Assembly: GCF_024609325.1 (NCBI RefSeq)
Contig: NZ_JANHMQ010000001.1
Location: forward strand, 1,240,001 to 1,304,000
Reading direction: 5' to 3'
Source of the DNA: Geothrix fuzhouensis
Lineage (GTDB): Bacteria > Acidobacteriota > Holophagae > Holophagales > Holophagaceae
Length of the DNA: 64,000 nt
Shown here one piece after another: positions 26,440 to 35,985 of this stretch (positions are counted from its first letter, which is position 1; the number at the start of each line of letters is the position of its first letter). Under the pieces are notes generated by a model. It was not told the DNA's origin. It worked only from the letters and a program-made list of their open reading frames with translations, and did no database searches. Made by a program: the position numbers and the translations under genes.

Positions 26440-28782
26440 CTAGGCGAGGAATTTCCAGAAAGCGAAGACGAGGAAGCCGAGGAACATCACGAAGGCGTAG
26501 TGCTGCACCCGGCCGCTCTGCAAGCCCCGGAAGACCGAACTGGTCTCCTGGATGATGTAGGCGACGAGGTTGACGGCACCGTCCACCAGCTTCTGATCGA
26601 TCCAGTTCGACAGGTCGGCCCAGATGACCGTGGCACGGGCCGCACCGTTCACCATGCCATCCACCACCCAGGTGTCGAAGCTCCAGAGCTGGGCGGAGAA
26701 ACGCTTGATGGGCTCGATGAGGGCCGCCTCGTAGAACTCGTCCACATAGTACTTGGCGTTCACCCAGCGGTAGAGGTTCGGGAAGCGGGCCACGAAGGCC
26801 TTGGCCCGGCTCCAGCTCGGGTCCACCTTGTAGATCCACCAGGCCAAGACCATCGCACCGGGAGCCCAGACGAAAGTCGCCCAGCCCATGAGGATGTACT
26901 CCATGGCCGGCGGAACATGTTCGCCGTGATGGATAGGCGCCACCTGATAGAGCAGCGGCTCGATCCACTTGCTGAACAACTCGGCGGGCACGATGGGCAG
27001 CACGCGATGCAGGCTCTCGGGGTAGTTCAGGAACCCGCCCACCACGGCCAGGCCAGCCAAAATGGCCACCGGCAACCACATGCGCCAGGAGACCTCGTGG
27101 GGATGATGCCCCGGCACGATGTCATGGTCTTCCGGGTCATCTCCACGGTGGTTGTGCGGCTTATCCAATTCGTGGAGGCCGTTTTCCAGGTGGTCATGCG
27201 CGTCGTGAGCGTGAGCGTGGGCGTCGTGCCCATGGTCATCGTGACCGTGATGGGCCTCGGACTGGACCGACAGGTTGTAGGGGTCGTTCCCCGCCCCGCG
27301 ATACTCGCCATAGAAGGTCATGGCGATCAGGCGGGTCATGTAGAAGGCGGTACAGAAGGCGCCCAGCATGCCCAGGATCCAGGCGACCAGGTTCAGCGCC
27401 GGGCCGGTGTAGTGGCCGTGCTGATACCAACCCTCGAACACCTTCCAGAGGATCTCATCCTTCGAGAAAAAGCCCGAGAAGGGGAAGATGCCCGCGATGG
27501 CGAAGGTCGCCAGGATCATGCTCATGGCCGTGATGGGCATCAGCTTCTTGAGGCCGCCCATGTTGCGCATATCCTGCTCGTGGTGGCAGGCCGCGATCAC
27601 GGCGCCGGATCCGAGGAAGAGGCTGGCCTTGAAGAAGGCGTGGGTGAAGACGTGGAACATGCCGGCGCTGAAGGCCCCGGCACCCATGCCCATGAACATG
27701 AAGCCCAGCTGGGACACGGTGGAGTAGGCCAGCACCTTCTTGATGTCGTACTGGGCCAGCCCCATGGTCGCGGCCACGAAAGCCGTCAGGGAACCGAAGG
27801 CCAGCACCACGGCGAGCGCCACCGGGGCGTTCACGTAGATGAAGTTCAGCCGGGTGATCATGTAGAGGCCGCTGGTGACCATGGTGGCGGCGTGGATCAG
27901 CGCGCTGACAGGCGTCGGGCCCGCCATGGCGTCCGGCAGCCACACATACAGGGGGATCTGCGCGGACTTGCCCATGGCGCCCACGAAGAGGCAGCAGCCG
28001 ATGAGGTTGAACCACCAGGTGGGGCTCGCGGTGTGGCCGTAGAGCGTGATGGCCGGCATGTTAGCGATGCCGCGGACTGAGCCCATCAGCGTGTCGTAGT
28101 CGAGGGTGCCGAAGACCTGGAAGATCAGGAAGAAGCCGATCATGAAGCCGAAGTCGCCGATGCGGTTCGTGACGAAGGCCTTCTTGCCCGCGACGGCGGC
28201 GAATTCCTTTTCGAAGTAGAAGCCGATGAGCAGGTAGGAACAGAGGCCCACCCCTTCCCAGCCCAGGAACATCATCAGGATGTTCGCGCCCAGCACCAGG
28301 TTCAGCATGCTGAACACGAAGAGGTTCATATAGGCCATGAAGCGGTAGTAACGGCCATCGTTCCGCTCCTCCGCCATGTAGCCCGTGCTGAACAGGTGGA
28401 TGAGGAAGCCGGCGCCCGAGACCAGCAAGGCCATGCAGCCGCTGAGCACATCGAACTTGTAAGCCCACTCGATCTTGTAGGTGGTCATGCCGCCCAGCAC
28501 ATGGGCGCCGCCGATGCTGAACCAGGTCCAGAGGCTCTGGTGGATGGACCGACCATCCGCGGGAAGTCCAGCGAGCTGGACGAAGTGCCAAAGGGTGAGG
28601 AGGAAAGCCACGCCCACACTGCCCAGGGCGAAGAAGTCCACCACCTTGGTGCTCTGCAACTTGCGGCCGCTGAGACCGTTGATGAGGAACCCGAAGAAGG
28701 GCAGGAAGGGGATCAGCCAAAGGTAGCTGCCCGCCTGGGAGGCTACGGTGGCGGCGTGCGTCAGGGTCATGTCGGCACTCAT
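26440..28782 (-). CDS. nuoL: NADH-quinone oxidoreductase subunit L with His-rich insert
   Basis: Distal antiporter-like subunit with the lateral helix, 780 residues, longer than the usual ~620-650. The core motif PLYVWLPDAMAGPTPVSALI is clear. Residues about 507-563 form a hydrophilic loop with 17 histidines (HGHDAHAHAHDAHDH in the middle) between the transporter core and the C-terminal helices. The loop is unusual for the family and could bind metal; its role is unknown. Confidence 0.95.
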   Translation of the reverse strand: MSADMTLTHAATVASQAGSYLWLIPFLPFFGFLINGLSGRKLQSTKVVDFFALGSVGVAFLLTLWHFVQLAGLPADGRSIHQSLWTWFSIGGAHVLGGMTTYKIEWAYKFDVLSGCMALLVSGAGFLIHLFSTGYMAEERNDGRYYRFMAYMNLFVFSMLNLVLGANILMMFLGWEGVGLCSYLLIGFYFEKEFAAVAGKKAFVTNRIGDFGFMIGFFLIFQVFGTLDYDTLMGSVRGIANMPAITLYGHTASPTWWFNLIGCCLFVGAMGKSAQIPLYVWLPDAMAGPTPVSALIHAATMVTSGLYMITRLNFIYVNAPVALAVVLAFGSLTAFVAATMGLAQYDIKKVLAYSTVSQLGFMFMGMGAGAFSAGMFHVFTHAFFKASLFLGSGAVIAACHHEQDMRNMGGLKKLMPITAMSMILATFAIAGIFPFSGFFSKDEILWKVFEGWYQHGHYTGPALNLVAWILGMLGAFCTAFYMTRLIAMTFYGEYRGAGNDPYNLSVQSEAHHGHDDHGHDAHAHAHDAHDHLENGLHELDKPHNHRGDDPEDHDIVPGHHPHEVSWRMWLPVAILAGLAVVGGFLNYPESLHRVLPIVPAELFSKWIEPLLYQVAPIHHGEHVPPAMEYILMGWATFVWAPGAMVLAWWIYKVDPSWSRAKAFVARFPNLYRWVNAKYYVDEFYEAALIEPIKRFSAQLWSFDTWVVDGMVNGAARATVIWADLSNWIDQKLVDGAVNLVAYIIQETSSVFRGLQSGRVQHYAFVMFLGFLVFAFWKFLA

Positions 28783-28789
28783 GTCGTCG

Positions 28790-29092
28790 TCATCCCTTCA
28801 GCAGGTTGATGTCGTCCACTTGGACGGTGTCGCGCTTGCGGTAGAGGGCCACCACCAGCGCGAGGCCCACGGCGACCTCGGCGGCGGCGAAGCCCATCAC
28901 CAGCAGGGCGAAGGCCTGGCCGGAGACTGAACCGCTGTGGCGGGCGAAGGCGATGAAGTTCAGGTTGGCGGCGTTGAGCATGAGCTCGACGCACATGAGG
29001 ATGATCAGGGCATTGCGGCGGATGAGAACCCCCGCGATGCCAATGGAGAACAGCAGGAAGGAGATGACGAGGACTGCGTTCAGGCTGACCAT
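28790..29092 (-). CDS. nuoK: NADH-quinone oxidoreductase subunit K
   Basis: 100 residues, three helices, with buried glutamates in MCVELMLNAANLNF and the helix-3 stretch AAEVAVGLALVVALYRK. ATG 29092 overlaps the nuoJ stop by one base; the GTG just before is less likely. Confidence 0.96.
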   Translation of the reverse strand: MVSLNAVLVISFLLFSIGIAGVLIRRNALIILMCVELMLNAANLNFIAFARHSGSVSGQAFALLVMGFAAAEVAVGLALVVALYRKRDTVQVDDINLLKG

Positions 29093-29643
29093 CACACCCG
29101 CTCCGTCTTTGCCAGCGCCACGGCGCCCACCAGGGCCACCAGCAGGATCACGCTGAGGATCTCGAAGGGCAGGAGGTAGTCCGCGAACAGACCGCGGCTC
29201 ACCGCCTGGGCGTTCTGATGGGCCACATCTAGCCCCCTGGCCAGCTCTGGTCGAAGGACCAGGGCCTCAGGCGAGGCTGCGCCGAAGAGCACCTTGCGGA
29301 AGACCCCCAGGAACATCACCACGCCCACCGCGACCGCCACTACCGCGTACCGCGACTGCAGCTGGAAGACCTCACCCTCCCGCTTCTTGCTCATTTCCAC
29401 GAGCATGACCACGAAGAGGAAGAGCACCACGATGCCGCCCGCGTAGACCAGGATCTGGGCCACGCCCAGGAACTCGGCCTCCAGCGCGAGGAAACACCCG
29501 GCGATGTTCAACATCGCGAAGAGGAAGCCCAGCACGCTGTGGATCGCGCTCCTGGAGCCGATGGTGAGCAAGGCGCCGACAAGGGCCATGACGCCGAAAA
29601 TGGCGAACAGGTTCCGGCCGATCGTTTCGATGAAATGTTCCAT
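29092..29643 (-). CDS. nuoJ: NADH-quinone oxidoreductase subunit J
   Basis: 183 residues, five helices. ILVYAGGIVVLFLFVVML is the hallmark helix 3 with its pi-bulge Tyr-Ala-Gly-Gly. Start ATG 29643 is supported by homology of the N-terminus and by GAGG upstream. Lies between nuoI and nuoK. Confidence 0.95.
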   Translation of the reverse strand: MEHFIETIGRNLFAIFGVMALVGALLTIGSRSAIHSVLGFLFAMLNIAGCFLALEAEFLGVAQILVYAGGIVVLFLFVVMLVEMSKKREGEVFQLQSRYAVVAVAVGVVMFLGVFRKVLFGAASPEALVLRPELARGLDVAHQNAQAVSRGLFADYLLPFEILSVILLVALVGAVALAKTERV

Positions 29644-29677
29644 GGGACGTCCTCTGAATGTGCGCGAAGGGATGGAA

Positions 29678-30181
29678 TCAGTCGTCGGCCACGCTGAACT
29701 TGCCCACATGCGAGGGCTCGAACATGTTCTGGTCCAGCCCCACCGTACCGAGGGAGAAGTCCTCGCGGTTGTAGGCGGCCAGCTCGAACTGGTGGTTGAG
29801 GATGATGGCGTCGAAGCCGCAGCTCTCCACGCAGAACTCGCAGAAGATGCAGCGCTCCATCTCGAAGTCGTACCGCACGGGATAGGGCATCTTGCGCCCC
29901 TCCTGCTTGCCCTTCTCGATGGTGATCACCTGAGTGGGGCAGATCTTTTCGCAGGCCAGGCAGCAGATGCACTTGATCACGCCCTGTTCGTCCTTCAGCA
30001 TCGTCAGGCGCCCGCGAAACCGCGGCTGAACCTTGGCGGGCACCTCGGGGTACTCGGAGACGATGTGGAACGGGACCTTGCGGCGGTTGGCCGTGAAGAA
30101 GACCTGGCTGAAGTGCTTGCCGGTGACGGACAGGCCCTTGGCGATGTCGGCGGGGAGGAGGGTCCTCAGGAACTTGTTCAT
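29678..30181 (-). CDS. nuoI: NADH-quinone oxidoreductase subunit I (2x 4Fe-4S)
   Basis: Carries clusters N6a/N6b towards N2. 167 residues. First motif CICCLACEKICP has the C-x2-C-x2-C-x3-C spacing plus one extra Cys. The second, CIFCEFCVESCGFDAI, has the four ligands but Gly where Pro is usual after the last Cys. It sits between nuoH and nuoJ. Confidence 0.95.
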   Translation of the reverse strand: MNKFLRTLLPADIAKGLSVTGKHFSQVFFTANRRKVPFHIVSEYPEVPAKVQPRFRGRLTMLKDEQGVIKCICCLACEKICPTQVITIEKGKQEGRKMPYPVRYDFEMERCIFCEFCVESCGFDAIILNHQFELAAYNREDFSLGTVGLDQNMFEPSHVGKFSVADD

Positions 30182-30191
30182 GGACGGCCCC

Positions 30192-31358
30192 TTAGACGGC
30201 GAAGCAGCGGATGACGGCCGCCAGCAGAAGGTTGACCAGCGCCAAGGGGATCAGATATTTCCAGCCCACGGCCATGATCTGGTCGTACCGGTAGCGGGGG
30301 ATGGTGCCGCGCACCCAGATGTAGGTGAAGAGAAGGAAGATGATCTTGGCCACGAAGAAGATGGCGTGGGGCGCCCCGAACCAGGACAGGAAGCCCGGCA
30401 GATAGGGATTCAACAGACCTTGCAGGCCGAAGGGGAGCAGCCAGGGACCACCGAGGAAGAAAGCGGAGGCCAGGGCTGACACGACGGTCATGTTGATGTA
30501 CTCGGCCAGGTAGAAGAGCCCGAACTTCATGCCGGAGTACTCGGTATGGAAGCCCGCCACCAGCTCGTTCTCAGCCTCTGGCATGTCGAAGGGCAGGCGG
30601 TTGGTCTCCGCGAAACCACAGGTCAGGTAGAGCAGGAACCCGATGACCTGGGGCACCAGGGCCCAGAAGGGCATGCCGATCGCCATGCGCGAGGACATCT
30701 CGCTGAAGTTCAGGCTGGCGGAAAGCACCACCGGCGCGAGGAGGCTGAGGGTCAGGGGCACTTCATAGCTCACCATCTGGGCCGCGCTGCGCAGGCCGCC
30801 CAGGAGGGGGTACTTGGAGTTCGAGGACCAGCCAGCCAGGACGATGCCGTAGATCCCCACGGTCGCCACACCCAGGATCCAGAGCAGACCCACGTTGATG
30901 TCGGCGATGCCCCCGGACACTGGGAGCCCGCCCACAAAGGGGAACCAGGTGGGCAGGGTGAAGAAGGTACCAGGCACGAAGGAGATCGCGGCGAAGACCA
31001 CGATCGCAGCCACCATGCTGATGGACGGGGCGAGGAAGAAGACGAACTTGTCGGCCTTGGTCGGCATGATGTCTTCTTTGAGGATCAGCTTCAGGACGTC
31101 GCCCACGAGGCCGGGGATGCCGCGCCAGTAGGAGAGGACGGGCACCCTGCCCATCTTCCACATCCTGCGGTTCATCCAGCCGCTGAAGCCGACGTGGCCG
31201 CTGGCCACGCGGGTGGAGCCCAGGCGTTGCTGGAGGTGGCCGAGCACCTTGCGCTCGGCGAACACCGTGAGGGGAACGACGACGAAAACGAAGATCACCA
31301 CCAGCAGGCACTGGATGAGGGTGATCACGAGAGACTGGATGAGGGTCGGGGTCGGCAT
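30192..31358 (-). CDS. nuoH: NADH-quinone oxidoreductase subunit H
   Basis: Membrane subunit at the quinone site, 388 residues, eight or more helices. ERKVLGHLQQRLGS is the conserved first loop, and ETNRLPFDMPEAENELVAGF the conserved acidic loop lining the E-channel. ATG 31358 is chosen; the frame upstream is not conserved. In most operons nuoE, nuoF and nuoG would precede it; here nuoD does directly. Confidence 0.96.
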   Translation of the reverse strand: MPTPTLIQSLVITLIQCLLVVIFVFVVVPLTVFAERKVLGHLQQRLGSTRVASGHVGFSGWMNRRMWKMGRVPVLSYWRGIPGLVGDVLKLILKEDIMPTKADKFVFFLAPSISMVAAIVVFAAISFVPGTFFTLPTWFPFVGGLPVSGGIADINVGLLWILGVATVGIYGIVLAGWSSNSKYPLLGGLRSAAQMVSYEVPLTLSLLAPVVLSASLNFSEMSSRMAIGMPFWALVPQVIGFLLYLTCGFAETNRLPFDMPEAENELVAGFHTEYSGMKFGLFYLAEYINMTVVSALASAFFLGGPWLLPFGLQGLLNPYLPGFLSWFGAPHAIFFVAKIIFLLFTYIWVRGTIPRYRYDQIMAVGWKYLIPLALVNLLLAAVIRCFAV

Positions 31359-31377
31359 GTCTTGGGATCCTCGTCGG

Positions 31378-32478
31378 CTAGCGGTCGATCTCGCCGAGCA
31401 CGATGTCCAGGGAGCCGATGGCCGCAACGACGTCGGCGATCAGTCCTCCCTCGGCCATCTTGGGCAGGGATTGGAGGTTGATGAACCCAGGAGCCCGCAC
31501 GTGGAATCGGTAAGGGTTCAGCGAGCCCTTCTCGCCCACGAGGTAGTACCCGATCTCGCCTTTCGGCGATTCGGTGGCGTGGTAGACCTCGTTGACCTCG
31601 GACCGCAGGATCTTGGGGAGCTTGGCCATGACGGGCCCTTCGGGCATGCCGTCCATGCACTGCTGGATGATCCGGGCGCTCTGGCGCATCTCCGCCATGC
31701 GGACTTGATACCGCGCGTAGGTATCTGCCTCGGGGCGGGTGGGGATCTCGAAGTCCATCTCGGCGTAGGCCGCGTAGGGGAAGGCCTTGCGGATGTCGTA
31801 GGCCACGCCGGCCGCGCGGAGCATGGGCCCGGTGACACCAAGGGCGATGGCATCCTCGGCGCTGAGCCGGGCCACCCCGATGGTGCGCTTCTTCCAGATG
31901 CGGTTCTCGGTGAGCAGGTTCTCGTATTCCTCGAGGCAGTCGGAGAACTTGGCCAGGAACTTCCGCACCATCTTCTCGAAGCCGGGAGGCAGGTCCTCGC
32001 GCAGGCCGCCGATGCGGAAAGCCGTGGTGGTGAGCCGGGAGCCGCAGAAAGCCTCGTTGATGTCGAGAACATCCTCGCGCTCGCGGAAGGCGTAGAGGAA
32101 CACCGTCAGGGCCCCGATGTCCATGGCGTGGGTGCCCAGCCAGATGAGGTGCGAGGCGATGCGGTTGAACTCGTTCAGCAGCGTGCGGATGTACTGGGCA
32201 CGCCGCGGCACCGTGATGCCGAACAGCTTCTCGTTGGCTTCCGCCCAGCCCAGGTTGTTGGCCACGGCGGAGCAGTAGTCCATGCGGTCCGTCCAGACCT
32301 GGCCCTGGAAGAAGGACTGGTTCTCGCAGATCTTCTCGACGCCCCGGTGCAGGTAACCGATCATCGGCCGGCAATGGGTGACGGTCTCGCCATCCAGCCG
32401 CAGCTTCACCCGAAGCACACCGTGCGTGGACGGGTGCTGCGGGCCCAGGTTGATCTCCATTTCCTCGTTCTTGAACAC
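31378..32478 (-). CDS. nuoD: NADH-quinone oxidoreductase subunit D (49 kDa)
   Basis: Quinone-site subunit of the peripheral arm, 366 residues. GPQHPSTHGVLRV at the N-terminus is the conserved loop with the quinone-binding His; DRMDYCSAVANN and SPKGEIGYYLVG are family-typical. The GTG start at 32478 has AGGAG upstream; ATG 32460 is an alternative. It ends 19 bases before nuoH. Confidence 0.96.
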   Translation of the reverse strand: MFKNEEMEINLGPQHPSTHGVLRVKLRLDGETVTHCRPMIGYLHRGVEKICENQSFFQGQVWTDRMDYCSAVANNLGWAEANEKLFGITVPRRAQYIRTLLNEFNRIASHLIWLGTHAMDIGALTVFLYAFREREDVLDINEAFCGSRLTTTAFRIGGLREDLPPGFEKMVRKFLAKFSDCLEEYENLLTENRIWKKRTIGVARLSAEDAIALGVTGPMLRAAGVAYDIRKAFPYAAYAEMDFEIPTRPEADTYARYQVRMAEMRQSARIIQQCMDGMPEGPVMAKLPKILRSEVNEVYHATESPKGEIGYYLVGEKGSLNPYRFHVRAPGFINLQSLPKMAEGGLIADVVAAIGSLDIVLGEIDR

Positions 32479-32487
32479 CGTCCGCTC

Positions 32488-33366
32488 CTAGTCCGCCTTG
32501 GGTTGCTTCAGGTTGATGCCCAGCTGGCCGGCCTTCTGGAGGGCGATGCGCTCGAGCATGCCGCTGCGGTCCTCACGGAAGGAGATGTCGCGCTGGCCCC
32601 AGCCCACGGTCGGGTAGTCCTTCCTAAGGGGGTAGCCTTCCCAGTCCTCGGGGCAGAGGATGCGGGTCATGTCGGGATGGTTCGCGAACCGGATGCCGAG
32701 CATGTCGTAGATCTCCCGCTCCATCCAGTTGGCGCTGGGATAGAGGGGGCAGGCGCTTTCGGGCACGAAGCCTTCGGGCACGAGGATGCGGAGCCGGAGG
32801 CGCTTGCGACGGCTGATGCTCGTCAGGTGGTAGACCACGCTGTAGGCGAAATCCTGGGCGGCCGGATAGTGCGTGCCCGACTGGTCGGCAAGCATCTCGT
32901 ACTTCAGGTCGGCCTCGTCGCGGCACAGCGTCAGCGCTTCGTGAATGGCCTCCTTCTTCACCTGACAGACCAGCTCCCCGGCCTGTTCGAAGATCTCCTC
33001 GACCTTGTCGCCCAGGAGGGCCTGCAGCTTCAGAAGATCGGGATCCTTTGCCTCCTCGGGCACAGGGGTCTTCAGATCGTTGTCATCCTTGCGGGGAACG
33101 GACCGGACGGGGGGCTTGGGCGCATCCTTGCCCTCGGCCTCGGCCTTGGTCTTGGCAGTCTCGTAGTCGGCCAGCATCTTCTGCCACTTGGCCTCGTCGG
33201 CCTCGGCCGCGGCCTTCTGCTCGGCCACGTAGGTCCGGTAGCTCGGCAGGGGCACCGTCTTCGGCATGGTGATCTGGCGGAAAGGCGCCGCCTTGTAGTC
33301 GTACACGTAGGGGCCGGCGGGGGTCTCCGGCACTTCCGGGACCGGAGGGACGTTCGGTTCCGACAT
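32488..33366 (-). CDS. nuoC: NADH-quinone oxidoreductase subunit C with long N-terminal extension
   Basis: 30-kDa-type subunit. The conserved domain occupies about residues 115-290 (LYPSANWMEREIYDMLGI, then WEGYPLRKDYP). The first ~110 residues are an extra Pro/Ala/Lys/Glu-rich region with a short coiled coil (AAEADEAKWQKMLADYE). Total 292 residues against about 160-200 usual for stand-alone NuoC. ATG overlaps the nuoB stop (ATGA). Confidence 0.95.
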   Translation of the reverse strand: MSEPNVPPVPEVPETPAGPYVYDYKAAPFRQITMPKTVPLPSYRTYVAEQKAAAEADEAKWQKMLADYETAKTKAEAEGKDAPKPPVRSVPRKDDNDLKTPVPEEAKDPDLLKLQALLGDKVEEIFEQAGELVCQVKKEAIHEALTLCRDEADLKYEMLADQSGTHYPAAQDFAYSVVYHLTSISRRKRLRLRILVPEGFVPESACPLYPSANWMEREIYDMLGIRFANHPDMTRILCPEDWEGYPLRKDYPTVGWGQRDISFREDRSGMLERIALQKAGQLGINLKQPKAD

Positions 33367-33875
33367 CAGCCGACCTCCTCGAAGATGTCCTTGTACCGGT
33401 CGGCCAGGCTGCTGGTCATGATCTTGTCCTGCAGCTTCAGGAACCCGTAGATGAAGGCTTCAGGGCGGGGTGGGCAACCCGGGATGTAGACATCCACGGG
33501 GATGACCTTGTCCACGCCCTGGATCGTGTGGTACGAGTCGAAGGGCCCGCCGGCGGTGGCGCAGGAACCCATGGCCATCACCCACTTGGGTTCGGGCATC
33601 TGGTCGTAGAGGGTCTTGATGATGGGCGCCATCTTGTAGGTCACGGTGCCGGCAATAATCATCAGGTCGGCTTGGCGCGGGCTGGCGCGGAAGATGCCGG
33701 CGCCGAAGCGATCGAAGTCGAAGCGGCTGGCGCCCGCAGCCATCATCTCGATGGCGCAGCAGGCCAAGCCAAAGGTCACCGGCCACACGCTGGTGGCACG
33801 GGACCAGTTCATGACCTTCTCCACCTTGGTGGTGATCAGGATGTGCTCCAGGGCGGTGGGTTGGTTCATTCCCAT
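33366..33875 (-). CDS. nuoB: NADH-quinone oxidoreductase subunit B (N2 cluster)
   Basis: Holds the terminal N2 4Fe-4S cluster. 169 residues. Tandem cysteines in [11 protein letters not shown] plus [10 protein letters not shown] and PGCPPRPE give the four ligands. ATG 33875, with GGGAG upstream, is preferred over ATG 33869; both overlap the nuoA end. The same frame is open far upstream, antisense to the ATPase gene, but is not coding there. Confidence 0.96.
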   Translation of the reverse strand: MGMNQPTALEHILITTKVEKVMNWSRATSVWPVTFGLACCAIEMMAAGASRFDFDRFGAGIFRASPRQADLMIIAGTVTYKMAPIIKTLYDQMPEPKWVMAMGSCATAGGPFDSYHTIQGVDKVIPVDVYIPGCPPRPEAFIYGFLKLQDKIMTSSLADRYKDIFEEVG

Positions 33876-34219
33876 GTTAGGGCTCCCTTGGACCAGATGT
33901 AGCCGTAGCCGAACAGCAGCAGGAACAGGAAGAGGCCCAGCTCGATGAAGCCGAAAACAGCCAATTCCTTCATCTGGATGGCCCAGGGCATCAGAAAGAC
34001 CGTTTCCACGTCGAACACCAGGAACATCACTGCCACCAGATAGTAACGAACGGAGAACTTCTCCCGCGCCTCGCTGGTCGTGACGATGCCGCACTCGTAG
34101 GTCGAGTATTTGGCCGCACTGGGCCAGCTGGGGCGCAGAAGCCGCGATAAGTTCAGGATGATGATCGGCAGAGCCACCGCTACCAGGATCAGCAGCAGGA
34201 TCGACGCGTACCCGCGCAT
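33866..34219 (-). CDS. nuoA: NADH-quinone oxidoreductase subunit A
   Basis: 117 residues, three helices, the first gene of the nuo operon. [20 protein letters not shown] is the conserved loop with the Cys exposed in the deactive form, and [14 protein letters not shown] follows. GGAGG lies just before ATG 34219. Confidence 0.96.
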   Translation of the reverse strand: MRGYASILLLILVAVALPIIILNLSRLLRPSWPSAAKYSTYECGIVTTSEAREKFSVRYYLVAVMFLVFDVETVFLMPWAIQMKELAVFGFIELGLFLFLLLFGYGYIWSKGALTWE

Positions 34220-34238
34220 GGAGCCTCCAGGACCAGTC

Positions 34239-34268
34239 ATTGTGGAGTGCCGGTCCCGCGCAGGTCAA
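34239..34268 (-). promoter_or_regulatory. Possible sigma-70-type promoter of the nuo operon
   Basis: On the minus strand TTGACC (34263-34268) is followed after 18 bases by CACAAT (34239-34244), 20 bases before the nuoA start. The -35 matches 5/6 and the -10 4/6 of the consensus. It is the only reasonable candidate in the 134-base divergent region shared with the ATPase gene. Confidence 0.4.
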
Positions 34269-34353
34269 CGATCGAAGCCAACCGGTGCGTCCTTTGTGAT
34301 CCAGGTCCGATTCCGTCCATCCAGGCCGAGGCACCTTCCAGTAGGATGATTCC

Positions 34354-35985
34354 ATGACTTTTCCCAATCCCCCGGATCCCGCGGATGCCGTCGAAACTGG
34401 CGATCCAGCATTAACAGGCTTCCGGCCGGCCCGGGACCTGTACCCCAACCTGGACCTGACTCGGGAGCCGGTGGAGTTCGCGCTCTTCCAGGCCATCCCG
34501 ATCGATCTGATGCTCAAGCACCACTTCGTGCCGGTGCAGGAGCGGGAAGGCGTCCTCTGGGTGGCTATGGCCGACCCCCTGGACATCCCCACCCAGGATC
34601 TCCTACGGCAGCAGCTCAAGCGGCCCTTGCGCTTCGCCGGCGCGCCCCTGGCCCAGATCCAGGAAGTCCTGAAGAAATCCGAGAGCGGCCAGAAAGTCAT
34701 GGATGAGGCCGGCGAGGCCCTCAAGATCCAGGTGCTCCACGAGGAAGATCTGGACGAGGAAGTGCTCGACCTCGAGCGGCTCACGGACAAGGACGAGGCC
34801 CCCATCGTCCGGCTCGTGGACACCACCATCTTCAACGCCCTCCAACGCCGGGCTTCGGATATCCACCTGGAAACCACGGCCACGGGGTTCCAGATCAAGT
34901 ACCGCATCGACGGCAGCCTGTACCCGGCCGCCGAACCCATCGACCGCCGGTTCGCCTCGCCGATCATCAGCCGCATCAAGGTCATGTCCGAGCTGGACAT
35001 CGCCGAAAAACGCAAGCCGCAGGACGGCCGCTTCAAGCTCAAGGTCCGCGGCCGGGCCATCGATTTCCGCGTGAGCATCATGCCCACCATCCACGGCGAG
35101 GACGCGGTGATCCGCATCCTCGACAAGGAGAACCTCACCGAAGAGTTCCAGGCCCTCAGCCTCGAGATCCTCGGCTTCTCCGAGCACGAGCTGAAGCGCC
35201 TGCGCCGCTTCTCCCGCGAGCCCTACGGCATGTTCCTGGTGACTGGCCCCACAGGATCGGGCAAGACCACCACCCTCTATGCCGTGCTGAGCGAGATCAA
35301 GGCCCCCGAGGACAAAATCATCACCATCGAGGACCCCGTCGAGTATCAGCTCGAGGGCGTCACCCAGATCCCTGTGAACGAAAAGAAGGGTCTCACCTTC
35401 GCCTTGGGCCTGCGATCCATCCTCCGCCACGATCCCGACAAGATCCTCGTCGGCGAAATCCGCGATCCCGAGACCGCCCAGATCGCCATCCAGTCCGCCC
35501 TCACGGGCCACCTGGTCTTCACAACCGTCCACGCCAACAACGTGCTGGACGTCATCGGCCGCTTCCAGCACATGGGCGTCGAGGTCTACAACTTCGTGTC
35601 GTCCCTGAACTGCATCCTGGCTCAGCGCCTCATCCGCGTGCTCTGCCCCAAGTGCAAGCGCCCCGCCCATGTTCCCAGCCCCCAGGAACTGGAGGAGAAC
35701 GGCGTGGACGAGGCCTGGTTGCGCGGCGCCACCCTGTTCGACCGGGTGGGTTGCGTGGATTGCCACGGCACGGGCTTCCGGGGCCGGCAGGCCATCATCG
35801 AGTTCATGGGCCTCAACGACGAGATCCGCGAGCTGCTCATCCAGCGCGCCCCCACCCGCGAGGTGAAGGCTGCCGCCCGTCGCGGCGGCATGCAGTTCCT
35901 CCGGGAGAGCGCCATCGAGAAAGTCCGGATGGGCATCACCACCTTCGCAGAGATCAACAAGGTGACTTTCCGCGAAGGGGCCTGA
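34354..35985 (+). CDS. GspE/PilB-family secretion ATPase
   Basis: 543 residues. N-terminal MshE/GspE N domain (about 30-130), then the ATPase core: Walker [11 protein letters not shown] near 298-306, Asp-box [11 protein letters not shown], Walker [12 protein letters not shown], and a Cys4 zinc ribbon (CPKCKRP ... CVDCHGTG). It is a second pilus/secretion assembly ATPase besides PilB at 55.9-57.7 kb, with no secretion partners next to it. The stop abuts the stop of the convergent FUSC gene. TAGGAT at 34342-34347 before the ATG may be a -10 or a ribosome site. Confidence 0.92.
   Translation: MTFPNPPDPADAVETGDPALTGFRPARDLYPNLDLTREPVEFALFQAIPIDLMLKHHFVPVQEREGVLWVAMADPLDIPTQDLLRQQLKRPLRFAGAPLAQIQEVLKKSESGQKVMDEAGEALKIQVLHEEDLDEEVLDLERLTDKDEAPIVRLVDTTIFNALQRRASDIHLETTATGFQIKYRIDGSLYPAAEPIDRRFASPIISRIKVMSELDIAEKRKPQDGRFKLKVRGRAIDFRVSIMPTIHGEDAVIRILDKENLTEEFQALSLEILGFSEHELKRLRRFSREPYGMFLVTGPTGSGKTTTLYAVLSEIKAPEDKIITIEDPVEYQLEGVTQIPVNEKKGLTFALGLRSILRHDPDKILVGEIRDPETAQIAIQSALTGHLVFTTVHANNVLDVIGRFQHMGVEVYNFVSSLNCILAQRLIRVLCPKCKRPAHVPSPQELEENGVDEAWLRGATLFDRVGCVDCHGTGFRGRQAIIEFMGLNDEIRELLIQRAPTREVKAAARRGGMQFLRESAIEKVRMGITTFAEINKVTFREGA

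Noticed and set aside
33876-35138. Extension of the nuoB frame to about 590 codons
   Set aside because: The extra part is antisense to the PilB/GspE-type ATPase and nuoA is in another frame; nuoB begins at 33875.
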